Source of the DNA: Nymphaea colorata
Taxonomy: Eukaryota; Streptophyta; Magnoliopsida; Nymphaeales; Nymphaeaceae
Assembly: GCF_008831285.2 (NCBI RefSeq)
Contig: NC_045141.1
Span: 20,270,848-20,334,847, forward strand
Direction: 5' to 3'
Length of the DNA stretch: 64,000 bases
Part shown: positions 1 through 12,562 of the stretch, piece by piece
How the letters are laid out: each line of letters opens with the position of its first letter
Position numbering within the stretch: the first letter of the stretch is position 1
Notes under the pieces: generated by a model
Databases searched by the model: none
Told to the model about the DNA's origin: nothing
Seen by the model: the letters and a program-made list of their open reading frames with translations, nothing else
Program-made: the position numbers and the translations under genes

Positions 1-674
1 ATATCTTATCTGTCTCTCTCATGTCAGATCTCATTCACACAGTGCCGGAGGTATTCCTTTCATTATCTTGTATGTGTCCTCCTGATCCGTTTTAGCAGTA
101 ATAAATGGAAGAATATATGTCCTTTGCAGTTCTGATATCAGAGACATAAAGGGTAGCAAACATGCTTGAAATGAACTCATGAAAGTCTTTATCTATGTGG
201 ACTTCCATTCAGGAAAGGACAATGTTTTCCTAGATAGACGGCTGCCACGTACAGATTGCCTCTTTCTTCCATGTATTCCTATATGTTTCTTTTGCTTTTA
301 AGATTCCTGAAACGGTGGGAAAATGTTCCTGCAGCATGTTTTAGTAGCTAATAGTTTTTTTTCTGAATTAGTCATGTTGGTTATTCCAAGGAAAGTGCAC
401 TGCATAAAATCGCCCACCTAATAGATGAAAATTACATGTTAGGCAAATTTATGATCTTAAGATTCAGCTAAGAAGAACAATCTCCAGTCAGTTAGGTAAT
501 TGTGAAAGATATTATGGTTTGTGATGACGTCCTACAGTTCCTTGAAAGGATTAACCTAATGTGTCTAATGTAGTAACGGTTTTCCTTTTCTAGTGACTAA
601 CGTGACCAAGGCCCATCGGAAAAAGTAAAAACAGCAAAACTGACCAATTGATTGACAATCCCAAAAAGACATAC

Positions 675-1750
675 CTCCGCAGCTGCATCAAAATCAAATA
701 GATCAAGTTCCTTCCCGAGCTGAACATGGTCTTTGATGGGAAAGCCAAATTCGCGTGGACTTCCAACCTGAAAAAGGCTAATAAAAGTTGATTCTTTTTA
801 TGAAATTTAAGTACTTAGTTAAACCATAGAGAAAGCAGAGCAATCCTATACCGTTTTCCTTAGGACAGACTTATCTTCTCCCCCAATGGGCACATCAGGG
901 TGGGTGAGGTTCGGTATGCATTGAGCTTCTCGTTGGAGTTGATCGGTGAGCTGTGCAAGGTCTTCTTCTAAAGCCAACAGTCCCTCCTTGAGATTCTTTC
1001 CTACAGACGTATCCACATGGTATTTTAAACTACAAGACCCAATTTTACCAACTTCATACTATTTAATTGTTTGCGCCGTTGGTCATAAAGCCACCTACTT
1101 AAACACATCAACCCGTTGTCATTCCTATTGCACACCGCTCAGAATAGTGCAAAAATTAAAGCTTGAAAGTTCAGAATTTTTGACCAAAATGCGCTTACCA
1201 ATTGCACAATTTCATTATTTGAATGTATCCATTATCTAGTGGTTTGCTTCTTTTTTAGAATTTAATACTGGAGCAAAATGATCTAATCAACTACCTTCTT
1301 CAATTAGTGCTTGACGGACTGAAGGCTCGAGTTTCCCCTTCATCTTATTTGCGACGGCATTCCTCTCCCCACGAAGCCGTTCCACTTCCTGCAAGCTGTT
1401 ATCGGCATCATGTACAACAGAAGGAAGTCCTCAAGGTACCAGAAAAGTCAGTATGACCAACATGGCAAAAACGAGGGCTAAAGAGTTAATCAGTGGAAGC
1501 AGAGTAAGAATATAATCTAACGGGAACCTTCTGAAGGGTGCTGAATTGATCATAGAGGTCAAGCACGAGTTCCAGATTGGCGGTGGACTTCCTGTTCCTG
1601 ATGTTAGTGGCAACTGCCTCCTTGTTGTCACGTATCCACTTGAAATCTATCGCGGCCTTCCACTGCTGAGTCTTCTCATCTGCATTTCGGACCACCAACC
1701 CACAACATAAATTCTCGCTTAAAAGAGAGGAAGGGGGTCGAATGGGAGGG

Positions 1751-1790
<40 letters not shown>

Positions 1791-2052
1791 GAACTTTGTC
1801 CTGGTGGGTGATTGGGGCAGTTTGGAGGGAAGCTGTGCAGAGTGGTGCAGCAGCAGCTTCTCTGCTGGTAGCAAAACCACAGGCATTGCGGAGGCCAGGG
1901 AGGAGCTTACTTTTGATGGTGGTGGTACCAGCTTTGGCGAAGAGAGAGGAGGAAGAAGAAGGAGCCCTCTTCCTCGATAAGAAGGTGCAGGGGAGGGACG
2001 CCCATCTCAGGCTTCCTCCGCCAACGCTCGTGAAGCCCAATAACATCATCAT
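675..2052 (-). CDS. Seryl-tRNA synthetase, chloroplast/mitochondrial type (5' part of gene; exons 1-5)
   Basis: Charges tRNA-Ser in organelles. Exons on the minus strand: 2052-1788, 1679-1528, 1388-1295, 1000-852, 767-675. All junctions are GT-AG and the phases close, giving 251 codons. The start is the first ATG of a Met triplet at 2044-2052. An N-terminal stretch of about 85 residues rich in Ser, Ala and Arg looks like a transit peptide. From residue ~90 come the class II SerRS N-terminal signatures: [15 protein letters not shown], then the long coiled-coil tRNA-binding arm ([32 protein letters not shown]), then the conserved [16 protein letters not shown] and the start of the catalytic domain ([20 protein letters not shown]). 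The catalytic class II motifs and the C terminus lie left of position 1, outside the window. The family match is from memory of plant organellar SerRS and is strong. The exon 1 donor abuts a (CT)n tract. Confidence 0.95.
1755..1786. repeat. (GA)16 microsatellite at SerRS intron 1 donor
   Basis: Read on the minus strand, the first intron of the SerRS gene begins directly with GT followed by a (CT)n run. The 5' splice site is therefore built into a microsatellite and lacks the usual GTAAG or GTATG context. Confidence 0.95.
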
Positions 2053-2532
2053 CTTCTCTCCCTTCTCTCCGTCTCCCTCGTCCTTTTTGCAGATTGGTTT
2101 ATATGGTTTCTGGGGAAAACGAGTTAGACCGGTGATTTTGGTGCTAAGATCTCGATTCCAAGCTCGGACGACTCGGACCGTCGCGGCTCGTGCGTGTTCG
2201 GTTAAAGTCATGGATGAAGCCTGAAGGCTGGATTCAAGTCTCAACTTCCTCGAGGAGTTTAAGGACCAGTTCCCGTTCGTATATCCGTTAAAGTGGACTG
2301 CAAGTGAATCTGATTGTATTTGGTGAGAACCTTTATGTTTCAGGATCTCATATATTAAAAACTAGATTCCGATTTCTCTCCGGACTTCAATGACTATCTT
2401 TGGCTTTTGTCTATATTGAAAAAAGTCTGATCCATTTGCATTCTTTAAGAGTGTTTTTACTCAATTTTTAAAATATTTACTGAAAGAGAAACTGCTTTTT
2501 AGTAAAACCCCAACGACAAACCCTTATTTATT

Positions 2533-2578
2533 TATATATATATATATATATAAAAGAGAGAGAGAAAAAGAGAGAGAA
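2533..2578. repeat. (TA)n(GA)n microsatellite
   Basis: A TA run of about 20 bp is followed by an interrupted GA run. Confidence 0.95.
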
Positions 2579-2754
2579 ATAATGGTGAGTCTAGATAGTC
2601 AAAATTATCCATTTCACACTCATGAGAACCCTTAAACCTATAAATGATTAATGGTTAAGAGAAACAAAAAACTGTGAAATTAAATGATATTCTCATTGTT
2701 TACCTTTCAACTGTCCATCAAAATAAGTCGGCTTAATGTCATCTAATGTCCATT

Positions 2755-2785
2755 AATCTCACCGCCTCATTTAGGCGGTGAGATT
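2755..2785. repeat. Perfect 13-bp inverted repeat (hairpin)
   Basis: AATCTCACCGCCT is followed by the 5-base loop CATTT and the exact reverse complement AGGCGGTGAGATT. The GC-rich core stands out in AT-rich surroundings. It could be a fold-back end of a decayed element or a structured RNA site. No function is assigned. Confidence 0.85.
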
Positions 2786-2934
2786 TATTTCCCCCCACCC
2801 AGTTCCGTGTTGCTCATCCTTGTCTGCATGTGGCGCTTGTTAATTTTGATAATGTCCTGATTTTATTGAATTTTAGAAAACGTAAGAAAGCAACCGATTA
2901 AACATTTTGAGGTTGTTTAGCAAATGAGGTATTT

Positions 2935-2938
<4 letters not shown>

Positions 2939-2965
<27 letters not shown>
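2939..2965. repeat. (TA)n microsatellite
   Basis: About 27 bp of uninterrupted TA; a shorter TA run follows at 3004-3016. Confidence 0.95.
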
Positions 2966-3315
2966 GGTAATTTTAGTTTTTTACCTTGATTATCTACTGG
3001 GTTATATATATATATCTTTTTTTTAAGACACCAAGCTATTAGCCATTAGCCATCTAACTATGACCATCCAATCCATCATTATGACCATCAAATCCATCAC
3101 AGTTCTTATATTTTTTCATATGTTTTTCTCTCAACGATCAATTTTCATCAATAGACCGTCTTGATTAGATAGTTGATGATTCTAGATAACCAAATAATCA
3201 TTGACCCACTTTATAGATTCTATAGATACTTAAAACAATAGGTTAATGCCACCATTAAACGACCCATTTACATTAAACGACCTCGCACATGTGACCTAGT
3301 TCAAGGCAGCATTAG

Positions 3316-3595
3316 TAGCGGAGCCAGCGTGGGGCTGGTGTGGGCGCCAGCCCAAGATAGCTCTATGTTTTTATCTGCTTAATTTCAAGTTTGTTCGTGC
3401 ATGTACCGGCTTCAGCTTTCGTTTTCCTTTTCATAAAGTTAAAATTATGGGCATTCCACACACACGAGAAAGAAACTCAACTCTTATAGTGATAGCGGAG
3501 CCAGCGTGGGGCTGGCGTGAGTGTCTACCCACACCAGTACATAGTGCCCTATAGCAAAAAATTTATGTATCTGCCACTGGCCAGCAGTAGCGAAT
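3316..3595. repeat. Degenerate dispersed repeat with duplicated 23-bp motif
   Basis: A 23-bp motif beginning TAGCGGAGCCAGCGTGGGGC occurs at 3316-3338 and again at 3493-3515. The stretch ends near 3595 with GCCACTGG, the complement-type end seen in the small element at 30989-31166. This looks like the wreck of one or two related non-autonomous transposons. No clean target duplication was found. Confidence 0.45.
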
Positions 3596-4646
3596 AAATA
3601 AATAAGAGTAAAGAAAATTGAGAATGTCAATGTTGGAGGATATTACGGCGATAAAAATTTGAAAAATTTTATATTTATCGGGTTAATAAGAAGGTTGAGT
3701 GTTTCCCTCACTTGGCGGTGTCACAACCCTTATCGAGAAGATTGAGAAAAGTGATTTGTTTTGAAAGTTTCGGACAAACAGGCAATAAGAATAAAGGATT
3801 TTATCTGTACCATGTTAGTCATGGCAAAAGCAAAATCAATTATGCCTATTCAAAATTCCACGACAAGACATGAACCACAATTATTTTAACAGAACCCGCA
3901 TGTTTCATTGGTAGAGATAGATTTTCGTCTACATGTCTCCATTGATTTTTATCATTTGAAAACCGCATACGCATAATTTTCATTAAATAATGAGATCATG
4001 TTTAGATTTCGTTATTTATTTTAAGATTTCAATATGCACAATCTCATTTAAAAAAACAACTTCAAAATTATTGTCTTTAATAATTTAATATAGTCTTCAA
4101 GTTGGAAGAATTACTCCCGTTGAAGTTGCAGGCGACGTGGTGGCATTCATTTCTTTGAAAGGAAAATGTGGTCGCACTCAAACATGAGAATTTTTTGTTG
4201 CGTCAATTATTGCCCGTACACTTTGTCCCACTATTACATTATTAGGGCCACCCGAGTGTACAGGTGTGCGGACCTCAGGCCTTTCACAAATTACGAAAGC
4301 ACGCTAAGTTTACCAAATATTTACGTCAAACCATCTTCTTTGATATTCGTGTAGGATTTTAAAATCTCATACAGGCACGTTAGATTGTCCGCCCGATACA
4401 ACTTTTTTGGGAAACTACTTAAGGTCAATAATTTTTATTTAAGTAACTTTAACATAATATATTGCTTTCGGAGTAAGTTCATGTGAAAGTATTTTAAAAG
4501 TGTAAGTTTGCGACTCGTGACGTTTTCAGCAAATACCCAACTTTAAATGGCGGTTTATTGTAAATAAACAAATTAGGATCGTTGTGAGTCCGAGTGTCCG
4601 GACAAAAGCAAGGAGGCGAAGGCGTCGGTACGCACATCCGAATTAG

Positions 4647-4662
4647 GGCCACGTGGCCTTCC

Positions 4663-4698
<36 letters not shown>

Positions 4699-4725
4699 GC
4701 GGGACGCCGTCCCGGTCCTGCCCTT
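4647..4725 (+). promoter_or_regulatory. Putative ABCF1 core promoter: G-box palindrome, (TA)n and TATA box
   Basis: A perfect 12-bp palindrome GGCCACGTGGCC (4647-4658) contains the G-box CACGTG bound by plant bZIP and bHLH factors. It is followed by a (TA)n run (4665-4695) ending in TATATAAAG, a good TATA box. A pyrimidine-rich leader starts about 30-40 bp downstream. The position fits transcription of the ABCF1 gene to the right. The start site is inferred, not seen. Confidence 0.5.
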
Positions 4726-5725
4726 CCACTTTCATGTAGTTGGGCTTTTCTTGTTGCCTCCTTTTCTTTTTCTTTTTGCTTTTCTAGTCACCATTGGACT
4801 ATAAAACGCGTAGCGAGGCTCCAATTTGTTTGCTGCTGCCTCTGCCGCTCTGCTTCTTCAGCCCCTTCTTCTTCCACCTCTCTTCTCTTCCTCCCGTCTC
4901 CACGGGCAGATTCATCTTCTGCGTTCCCTTAACGTGTACGTGTTTCCTCTCTCGCTATCGTTATCTCTGTTTTAATTTGTGTGCGGATTGGTTTTGGTTA
5001 GATTTGCGAGGAAGAGATAAAATACTTTTAGTGGCTCTTACCTGCCAGCGTTTGTAGGTTTTGTGATTTGAGCGCGAATTATCGTGTACACAGGTTTGTA
5101 GGAGGATGGCGAGTTAGGGTTTGCGTGTGTTTGTGCTTTTCTCCTTTTGGGTATGGATCAGAAAGAGTCTGGTTTAGGGTTAGAAACGGGTGTTTGACGG
5201 AGAAACTCCAAGGCGTGGGTGGATTGATTGAAGCAGATGATTGAACCATCAATAGCAGAGGACGACGGCCTTGGTGGCGCTGTTTGGGAGTTTGGAACTT
5301 GCCTTTTTCTGTTTTTACGTAGTTCTTGTTCTTTTCTGGTGGTCGCCAATATGGCGGTCGATCTCGAGATGCAGAGGCTTGATTGTTTCTGTCATAGTTT
5401 TTTACATAGGGTGATACCGAATTCAGTTGGTTGCCTAGGCATGAATTTTGTTGAGCTGTTTCTGAAGTTTTTCTGCAACTCTTAAGAAGGCGATCTTAAG
5501 TTACGTACAGTTAAAAACACTAAGTTTCCCACCTAAGAGCGGGTTCTGTGTTATCGCAAGAAACTGCTCCTTGATATTTTATATTTTTTTTCTTTTTGAA
5601 TCAATATTTGTTTTCTATCTTTCATGATCTTAAGGGTTACCCTTTTTCCTTTTCCTTTTTCTAGGGTGGGAGACTTAGAAAGGAGGATCTGTTGTGTTGA
5701 GAGGGTAGTGGTGCTTGCGTGAAAT
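4726..5725 (+). other. ABCF1 5' leader, probably with a leader intron
   Basis: About 1 kb separates the TATA box from the ATG at 5726. A strong pyrimidine tract ending in TTTTTCTAG at about 5640-5664 is a typical plant 3' splice site 60 bp before the start codon, so an intron in the 5' UTR is likely. The matching donor cannot be fixed by eye. Short frames in this stretch (for example 5228-5485) have no similarity to known proteins. Confidence 0.45.
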
Positions 5726-8700
5726 ATGGTGTCTGACGCCAGCAAGAAGAAGGCAGCAGCCAAGAAGGCGGCTGCTGCTGCAAAAAGAGGAGCGAAATCG
5801 GGCGCTGCTGGCGCGTCTAAAGCAGCCTCTACAGCTGATGTGCAGAACGGTAGCGCCGGGGAATTGGTAAATGGGGTCAGTGCGCTCCAACTATCAGATC
5901 GGACCTGTACGGGAGTTCTTGCTTCTCATCCGCTTTCCCGGGATATCCATGTAAGAAATCTTATTCGGTCTCACCTATTCTTGCTTTAATTGTTTGAGAT
6001 GAATCACGGGTTCAGTTTTCTTTTTTGGGATTCTTGTTTCTTCATATCAACGATCTATGGGTTCTAGTTCTTCCATATTTAAGGATCTACGATTCCTCAT
6101 TACATTATTTATATAAAGGAAGCACTGGGTTTTGCCGCATGTGGATAGTTGCATTTATCCATCTAAAGATACGTTGGTAACAAAAGATTGGTAGTTTTAT
6201 GCCTCCGTGCTTTTTTTTGGTACAGTGAATTGGTGTACAGGTTGAAATCTTTTCGTGTTTGAATTGCTTGACGCAATGTTTTGGTATACCCTGTCCCATC
6301 CTGCAAGGCCCAAAAATGTATATAATGTTTTGAATGGCCACTTCTCCATTGTAACGTGCTGTTTTATGAGATTTTCTTTGATGGTTCAACAGAGTTTTTT
6401 ATTTTTTTCCCCCACATAAAAATGAGTTCAGTGTCATGAGCTTGGAATCGTCAATCCTCTGGCTTTCTGCCTTCCAGAAAACAAAAGTTGCCTGTTCTAA
6501 GCTCCTCCCGTGAAGCCTGTGGCAAAGTACCTACTTTTTTGGACTGAGCAGCTTGTTTCTTGAAGAGGATAGGCTTGTACCAACCTCATTTTAACTCAAT
6601 TTAATAAGCTAATGAATTGAATGTGAGCTGGCTTAGCAGGACTAGTGAGCTAACTTATAACTTTTGTGTTTGTTCAGGCTTGGGTTGTTTAGGATCATCG
6701 AACATGTTTGTTTTCAATGAGCAGCTACGTTGTGTATTCCCATATGGTTAAGGGCCCATATTATTTATTATTTCTGACCACTAACATTTATACTTATTAA
6801 TATACCTGCATTTGTCTATAAGCCTAATATGACTTGTTTCCACTTCCAAGTAGAAGTTGATTTGGTATGATCTTATCCATGAGCTGAATCAGACTTCCAG
6901 CGCTATAAGCTTGAGCTTTAGCCAGGTTCAGTTTGAGATTGGTTTATTATGTTAATTATATAGGTTATGAAGCTTTTCTCACTACTTAAGGAGCAACTTT
7001 TCTAATGATGAACAGGACCGAAGTTCAAACTATTTAAGAAGTTTAGCAAGCAGAGATTGCACTTGGTTTGTCCAGTTTATGAGGCTTGTTTGCTGCCCCC
7101 AGCATTCGCAATTCCCTAAGGGCATGATTGATTGACCAGCTTATGATAGAATGTTTCCTGCACATGCTATCTTTTTCTTCTTTTCAGTTAAAAACCAATT
7201 CACAATTAAAGCACATATTTGGAAAGCTGTTTTTGGTTTTTGTCTACCACACTGACAAAAATTGAGTGGCTGAAATCAGGCAGCTAGATTGGCAAAGTTG
7301 GTTTATGAGGAGCATAGAATCTTTGTTGACAAAAGAACACTTCCTCACACTTTTGCCGTTCTTAAACTGTGGACAAAATTTTCCCTGGTAACAACTAGTT
7401 CACTTTGAAGAGGCAAATCTTGTACTGTTTCGCTGTAGTAAGGAAAGAAAATTCTGATGCTTTGAAGGCAAAGCATTTCTGCTTCTGAAAGGTTCTTTAT
7501 TTGTAAAAAATCTGCTCATAAATTTGGCCAACTTAAACTATTGAACAAACAGGAAATCTTTGTATTTGCTTGGATAGGCTTGTGTCTAGCATGGTTACAC
7601 GACTTGAGTAGCTAAAACTCTTTTACAGCATTCTTCCCTATGAGAATATGAGAAAAAAAGTTGAAATTATTTGCTTAAAAAAGAGGATAGAGCTGTGTTA
7701 ATGCAGTTCACAGAATTGGTTGCTTATTCAATCCATTCTCTTTCTTTTGCTTCTACCTCTAGCTATGTTTCTGCTGTCTTCCCCTGTGCATGATACTTCT
7801 AAGTGTCTATTCCATTTCCTTTGCTGAAATAATTTAATTTGCTTATGTTGTTGTCCTTGTGCATTTTTTGCATTCTTATATTCAGATTTAACGCGTGTTA
7901 CTGATGGTGGCATCAGGAGACCACCTTCTTTATACACTTCAAAAGTAGAATATGTGGCTGACAGTAGAGGCTGTTTGGGAGTGCTTACTTTAAATTTTGA
8001 TTTGTGCAATCTAAAACTTACACTGGCTTTGTAGAATATACACCTATTCATTTGATACATTATGATGAGCATGTTAAAATGGCCAAGAGAATATATTTTT
8101 TGATTCCATCAATGACTTGTCCATTCTGATTCAGGTTGATCCGTAATGTCATTGTTTGTTGTGCTCATTTTGCAATACAAGATTGACTTTGTTTATTGGT
8201 TCATGTTGCAACCTTTGATTTTTGTAATATTTATCAAGTTTCACTTTGCTGAATATTTGCTTTCTTCTGTCATGAAAAGTTCCTATTATGCGTGCATACT
8301 TCTATGGTGCCAAGATCAACATACCACATTGGTCCAGTCATCTATTATCAATCGGTTGATTGACCAGAATGCATTGAGCAACTTGTGTGTTGTATATCAT
8401 CAATAAGCTGCTTTCTGATTCTGTTTGTAATTATCAAAGATCACAGTTTGAAATTGCATCTCTACCTTTTTCTTTTGCTATGTAATTACTTTTTCCTTTT
8501 GTGCAGATTGAATCGTTATCAGTTACTTTCCATGGTCATGAGCTGATAGTGGATTCTGACCTTGAGCTTAACTATGGCAGGTAACATCCTAGTGTTCCTG
8601 GCAATTACTCTGTCATGAGTTCTTTAGTCTCTTCTAATAGATAATTTGTTGTTTTCATTCAGGCGGTATGGTTTACTAGGGCTGAATGGCTGTGGGAAGT

Positions 8701-10344
8701 CCACACTTCTTACAGCGTTAGGATGCAGGGAGCTTCCAATTCCAGAACACATGGATATCTATCACTTGTCTAGGGAAATTGAAGCTTCTGACATGTCTGC
8801 ACTTGAAGCTGTGGTGAATTGTGATGAGGAGAGGTTAAGATTGGAGAAAGAAGCTGAAGCTTTACTTGAGGTATTTGTCCTTCGTCCTTCAGGAAAACGT
8901 CATTGCACTGCATATTTTAGGAATTTGAGAATTTGATTGCCATTACAGGATGAGAATGCACAAGAGACATTAGATCGCATTTATGAGCGTTTGGAAGCCT
9001 TGGATGCAGCTACAGCTGAGAAAAGGGCTGCAGAAATCCTTTATGGCCTTGGTTTTAGCAAGAAAATGCAGGCAAAGAAAACTCGTGATTTTTCTGGAGG
9101 GTGGCGCATGAGGATTGCATTGGCTCGTGCTCTCTTTATGAATCCAACAATTCTCTTGCTTGATGAACCTACGAACCACCTTGGTATGTAGTTGCATATT
9201 GAAAAACAAGTATTGCATATTGAGTTTGACGTATTCTACTAATTCCTTTTTAACTGACGTACCTTAAAATGAAATGTTTGTTTCGTGGACAGACCTAGAA
9301 GCATGTGTTTGGTTAGAAGAAACACTGAAGAAGTTCGATAGAATCCTTGTTGTGATTTCACATTCTCAAGATTTTCTGAATGGTGTTTGTACCAACATTA
9401 TCCACATGCAAAGCAGGAAGCTGAAACTGTATACTGGCAACTATGATCAGTATGTGCAGACACGTGCAGAGCTTGAAGAGAATCAGATGAAGCAATACAA
9501 GTGGGAGCAAGAGCAGATAGCATCAATGAAAGAGTATATTGCACGGTTTGGGCATGGATCAGCTAAGTTAGCACGTCAAGCACAGAGCAAGGAGAAGACA
9601 TTGGCAAAAATGGAACGTGGGGGCTTGACAGAGAAAGTAGTTAAGGATAAGGTGTTGGTCTTTCGTTTCACTGACGTGGGGAAGCTCCCACCACCAGTGT
9701 TGCAATTCGTAGAGGTAACCTTTGGGTATACGCCGGAGAACCTTCTCTACAAGAATCTGGACTTTGGTGTCGACTTGGATTCCAGGATTGCATTGGTGGG
9801 GCCCAATGGAGCTGGAAAGAGCACCTTGCTGAAGCTTATGACTGGAGAATTAGTTCCGTTAGATGGAATGGTGAGGCGGCACAACCATCTGAGAATTGCC
9901 CAATTCCACCAGCATCTTGCGGAGAAGCTGGATTTAAGCGTGTCGGCACTTCAGTATATGATGAATGAGTATCCGGGGAATGAAGAAGAGAGAATGAGGG
10001 CTGCTATTGGAAAGTTTGGTTTGACAGGAAAAGCACAGATAATGCCCATGAGAAACTTGTCTGATGGTCAAAGGAGCCGAGTTATATTTGCATGGCTGGC
10101 ATGGCGTTTACCACACTTGCTGCTTCTTGATGAGCCGACGAATCATCTTGACATTGAGACCATTGACTCATTGGCAGAGGCTCTCAATGAGTGGGATGGC
10201 GGGCTGGTTCTGGTCAGCCATGACTTCAGGCTTATCAATCAGGTGGCCAATGAGATATGGGTATGCGAAAACCAGACTGTAACAAGATGGGAGGGTGACA
10301 TTATGGACTTCAAGCAGCATCTGAAAACAAAAGCAGGATTATAA
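5726..10344 (+). CDS. ABCF1: ABC transporter F family member 1 (GCN1-type translation ATPase)
   Basis: Soluble twin-ATPase protein without membrane segments; the family acts at ribosomes and in GCN2-linked translation control. Exons: 5726-5950, 8507-8580, 8663-8870, 8949-9183, 9293-10344, all GT-AG with closing phases, 597 aa. An Ala/Lys-rich N-terminal tail (residues 5-45) comes first. NBD1 has Walker [10 protein letters not shown] (~106-114), signature FSGGW (~217-221) and Walker B with DEPTNHLD (~238-248). A linker rich in charged helix (~290-360) leads to NBD2: Walker A GPNGAGKS (~417-424), signature LSDGQ (~503-507), DEPTNHLD (~528-533), and the switch His in LVSHDF. The C-terminal end [12 protein letters not shown] matches plant ABCF1. 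The length fits the family (about 595 aa). Intron 1 is large (2.56 kb). All ATPase motifs are intact. Confidence 0.97.
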
Positions 10345-12562
10345 GCATAAAGATAAGACGTAGTGTTCGGTACACGATGGCGGCGATTCTATTAGGTTTT
10401 TATATCTATTTTGTGATCTTAGGGAATACTTTGGGGCTTGATTGTCTGATTCTCGTATAGGGTTGGGATTATATTCTAAGGCTGAGAGCATGTCTCCTTT
10501 TGAAATTACATTGACGTTTATCTCTCTTATGGTATGATACTACTTCCACAATGTAGCGTTAGCATTGGTTAGTAGATAATCTATTGAAGGAATAAAAATA
10601 TACTTTTCAGCATCCTTTTCCCATTTTACTTTCTTCGTGGTGGCAAGGAAATTTTTTGTACTGAAGTTCTCCGTTTTTTTTGGGATGGATATGGGAATTA
10701 GCTTTGGCAGACTGCTTCCAGTTTATCAAACCAAAAAAGAAAAATGAGGGATCAGGAGGCGTCCTATTTTACGATTTATCTTTACCCGCAAACTGTACCA
10801 CTAGCCAAGAGGCCGAGCCGCTAAGCTATGGTGTTAGGCTTTCTGTCTGCAGGTGTCACAGATATGTCTCTGAATGTGGACCTCTTTGCACAAAAAGATG
10901 TTGTGCTCCCAGTACTTCTTGCATGCAAGGCAATGCTAGGTTTCTTGGCGACAATAGTACCCTATTCTTTTGCCCAACGTAACCACAGCCCTAAGCCCTC
11001 GTTCCTGCGGAGCTCGAGACTACTTCTATGGCGTTGCCTATGAGCCTTCGCTGAGCTTGTTCTTGTATCAGCCTAGTGTTGCGGTACTGAAGACGACTGG
11101 TCTACCATTTTGAAAATGTAGGTGGTTGGCCAAAAAATCTCATTTTACAGAACATAGGCACAAGTGTTTAATAGGGGCCAAGTTTTAACAAATCGAATCA
11201 GAGCACGTACAGGTTACCAAAAATTGTTCAGTAGCGAATGTAAGGAACCTAGTTTCACCGACCAGGTGCATATTGTAACATGCACCAGCTGGGACAGACT
11301 AAGGGTATTGAATTGGTGGTTTGTTTTCTTTTTTAAATAACCACGAGCCTTTCTAGGAGGAAGGCCTCTGATAAGCTTTAACCACCAACGATTATGAGGA
11401 CTACATCATGAGAAACCCCAGGCAGTTGAAGACTTTATCCAATGTCTTAACTGAATACCCTTGACATTTTTACCTCTTATCACCTGTTCACCGTCCATCA
11501 TATTTTGACTTTGTTTTGTTCATTCAATGCTTCACAAGATGTTTGAAGTTTTTCCTTTTCGGTCCGAAGTAAGCAAAAAGCAAAAACCAGTAGTCCTCCT
11601 GTTTTCCAGCAAAAAGATGTTGCCTACAATCAAATATTATTTCTTCATCTTGTTATCTGCATGCTCTGTTTGAAAGTCGCCTAACACAAAGGTTGCTCTA
11701 AGAGTACCAATTTATCAGGTCGGCGATTTCTCTCGTCTCAAACCTGCTAGTTAATTCGAATTCAAGTCGTTCACACTTCATTTTTCCTGGTTAGTACATG
11801 TCAAGGAAGGAGCTGAGATAAACAGGTGGGAGGACTCTCTTATATTCTTTAGGTTACGTTGCATTTGATTGCCTTGGATTTTAGATCCGGGGCAAATTTT
11901 AAAACCTCGGATCTGAGATCTAAAAATTTTAAAATCTTAAGCTTTAAAAGTCCTTGTTTGATACGCTCCCTCAGCCTCCCCCCTCTCCTGCCTCCTCTAC
12001 CTTCATGCATAGAACAGAGAAGCAGTTTATCAAGACAAATATTTGTTATTGCAGCATACCAGCAGAAGAATTGTTATAACGAATGTAAAGAATCAAGAGA
12101 AAAGCGACAAAGCTTTTCCTATTGTATTCAGGATATAAAGAAAACCTTGACAGAGGCACTGCAAACCAGTTTTCCATGAAAATTACAGACACTATAGGCT
12201 TAAAAATGTATCTATAGTTGGATGAGAAAAGGAGAAGAAAACTAATGAGTTATGAATGCCCAAATACATAATTTAAATGGACGATGGAAGAAGCAAAAAA
12301 GCATTGCTCCACTATACGCCAGAATTTCTGTACACTAGCATCCAAGCATGCTAGACCCCTAGATAAAGTAATACAATTCACAGGTTGGACGCAGAAATAC
12401 CTGCGATATCCTTGACCTACGTCAAGATCTGCTGTTCCATCCATACCCGAGTCTGGTGGACTACATGCTTTGCTCCACACTCTTGGCGATGCACCAGAAT
12501 GTGGCATTTCACTGGCTATTGATTATATCCACGAACAGTGATCTAGCAGAGAGTTGGAACAG
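10345..12562. other. Convergent intergenic spacer (ABCF1 3' UTR and PUB14-like 3' UTR)
   Basis: ABCF1 from the left and the U-box gene from the right both end here. An AATAAA at 10591-10596 is a plausible ABCF1 polyadenylation signal. The segment around 11860-11960 is rich in 'aaattttaaaatc' motifs also met at 17740 and 32500, probably a shared decayed repeat. No gene is supported. Confidence 0.65.

Larger units (their letters stand above)
2053..4646. other. Divergent intergenic spacer between SerRS and ABCF1 genes
   Basis: About 2.6 kb of AT-rich DNA without a supportable gene. The first 200 bp must hold the SerRS 5' leader and core promoter. The rest contains two (TA)n tracts, a perfect short hairpin, a tandem 'tatgaccatc(c/a)aatccatca' duplication near 3058-3100, and two copies of a 23-bp repeat motif. 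Open frames here are short and have no recognisable similarity. Confidence 0.7.

Noticed and set aside
1742-2224. 160-codon plus-strand frame
   Set aside because: Antisense shadow of SerRS exon 1 and its leader, including translated GA repeats.
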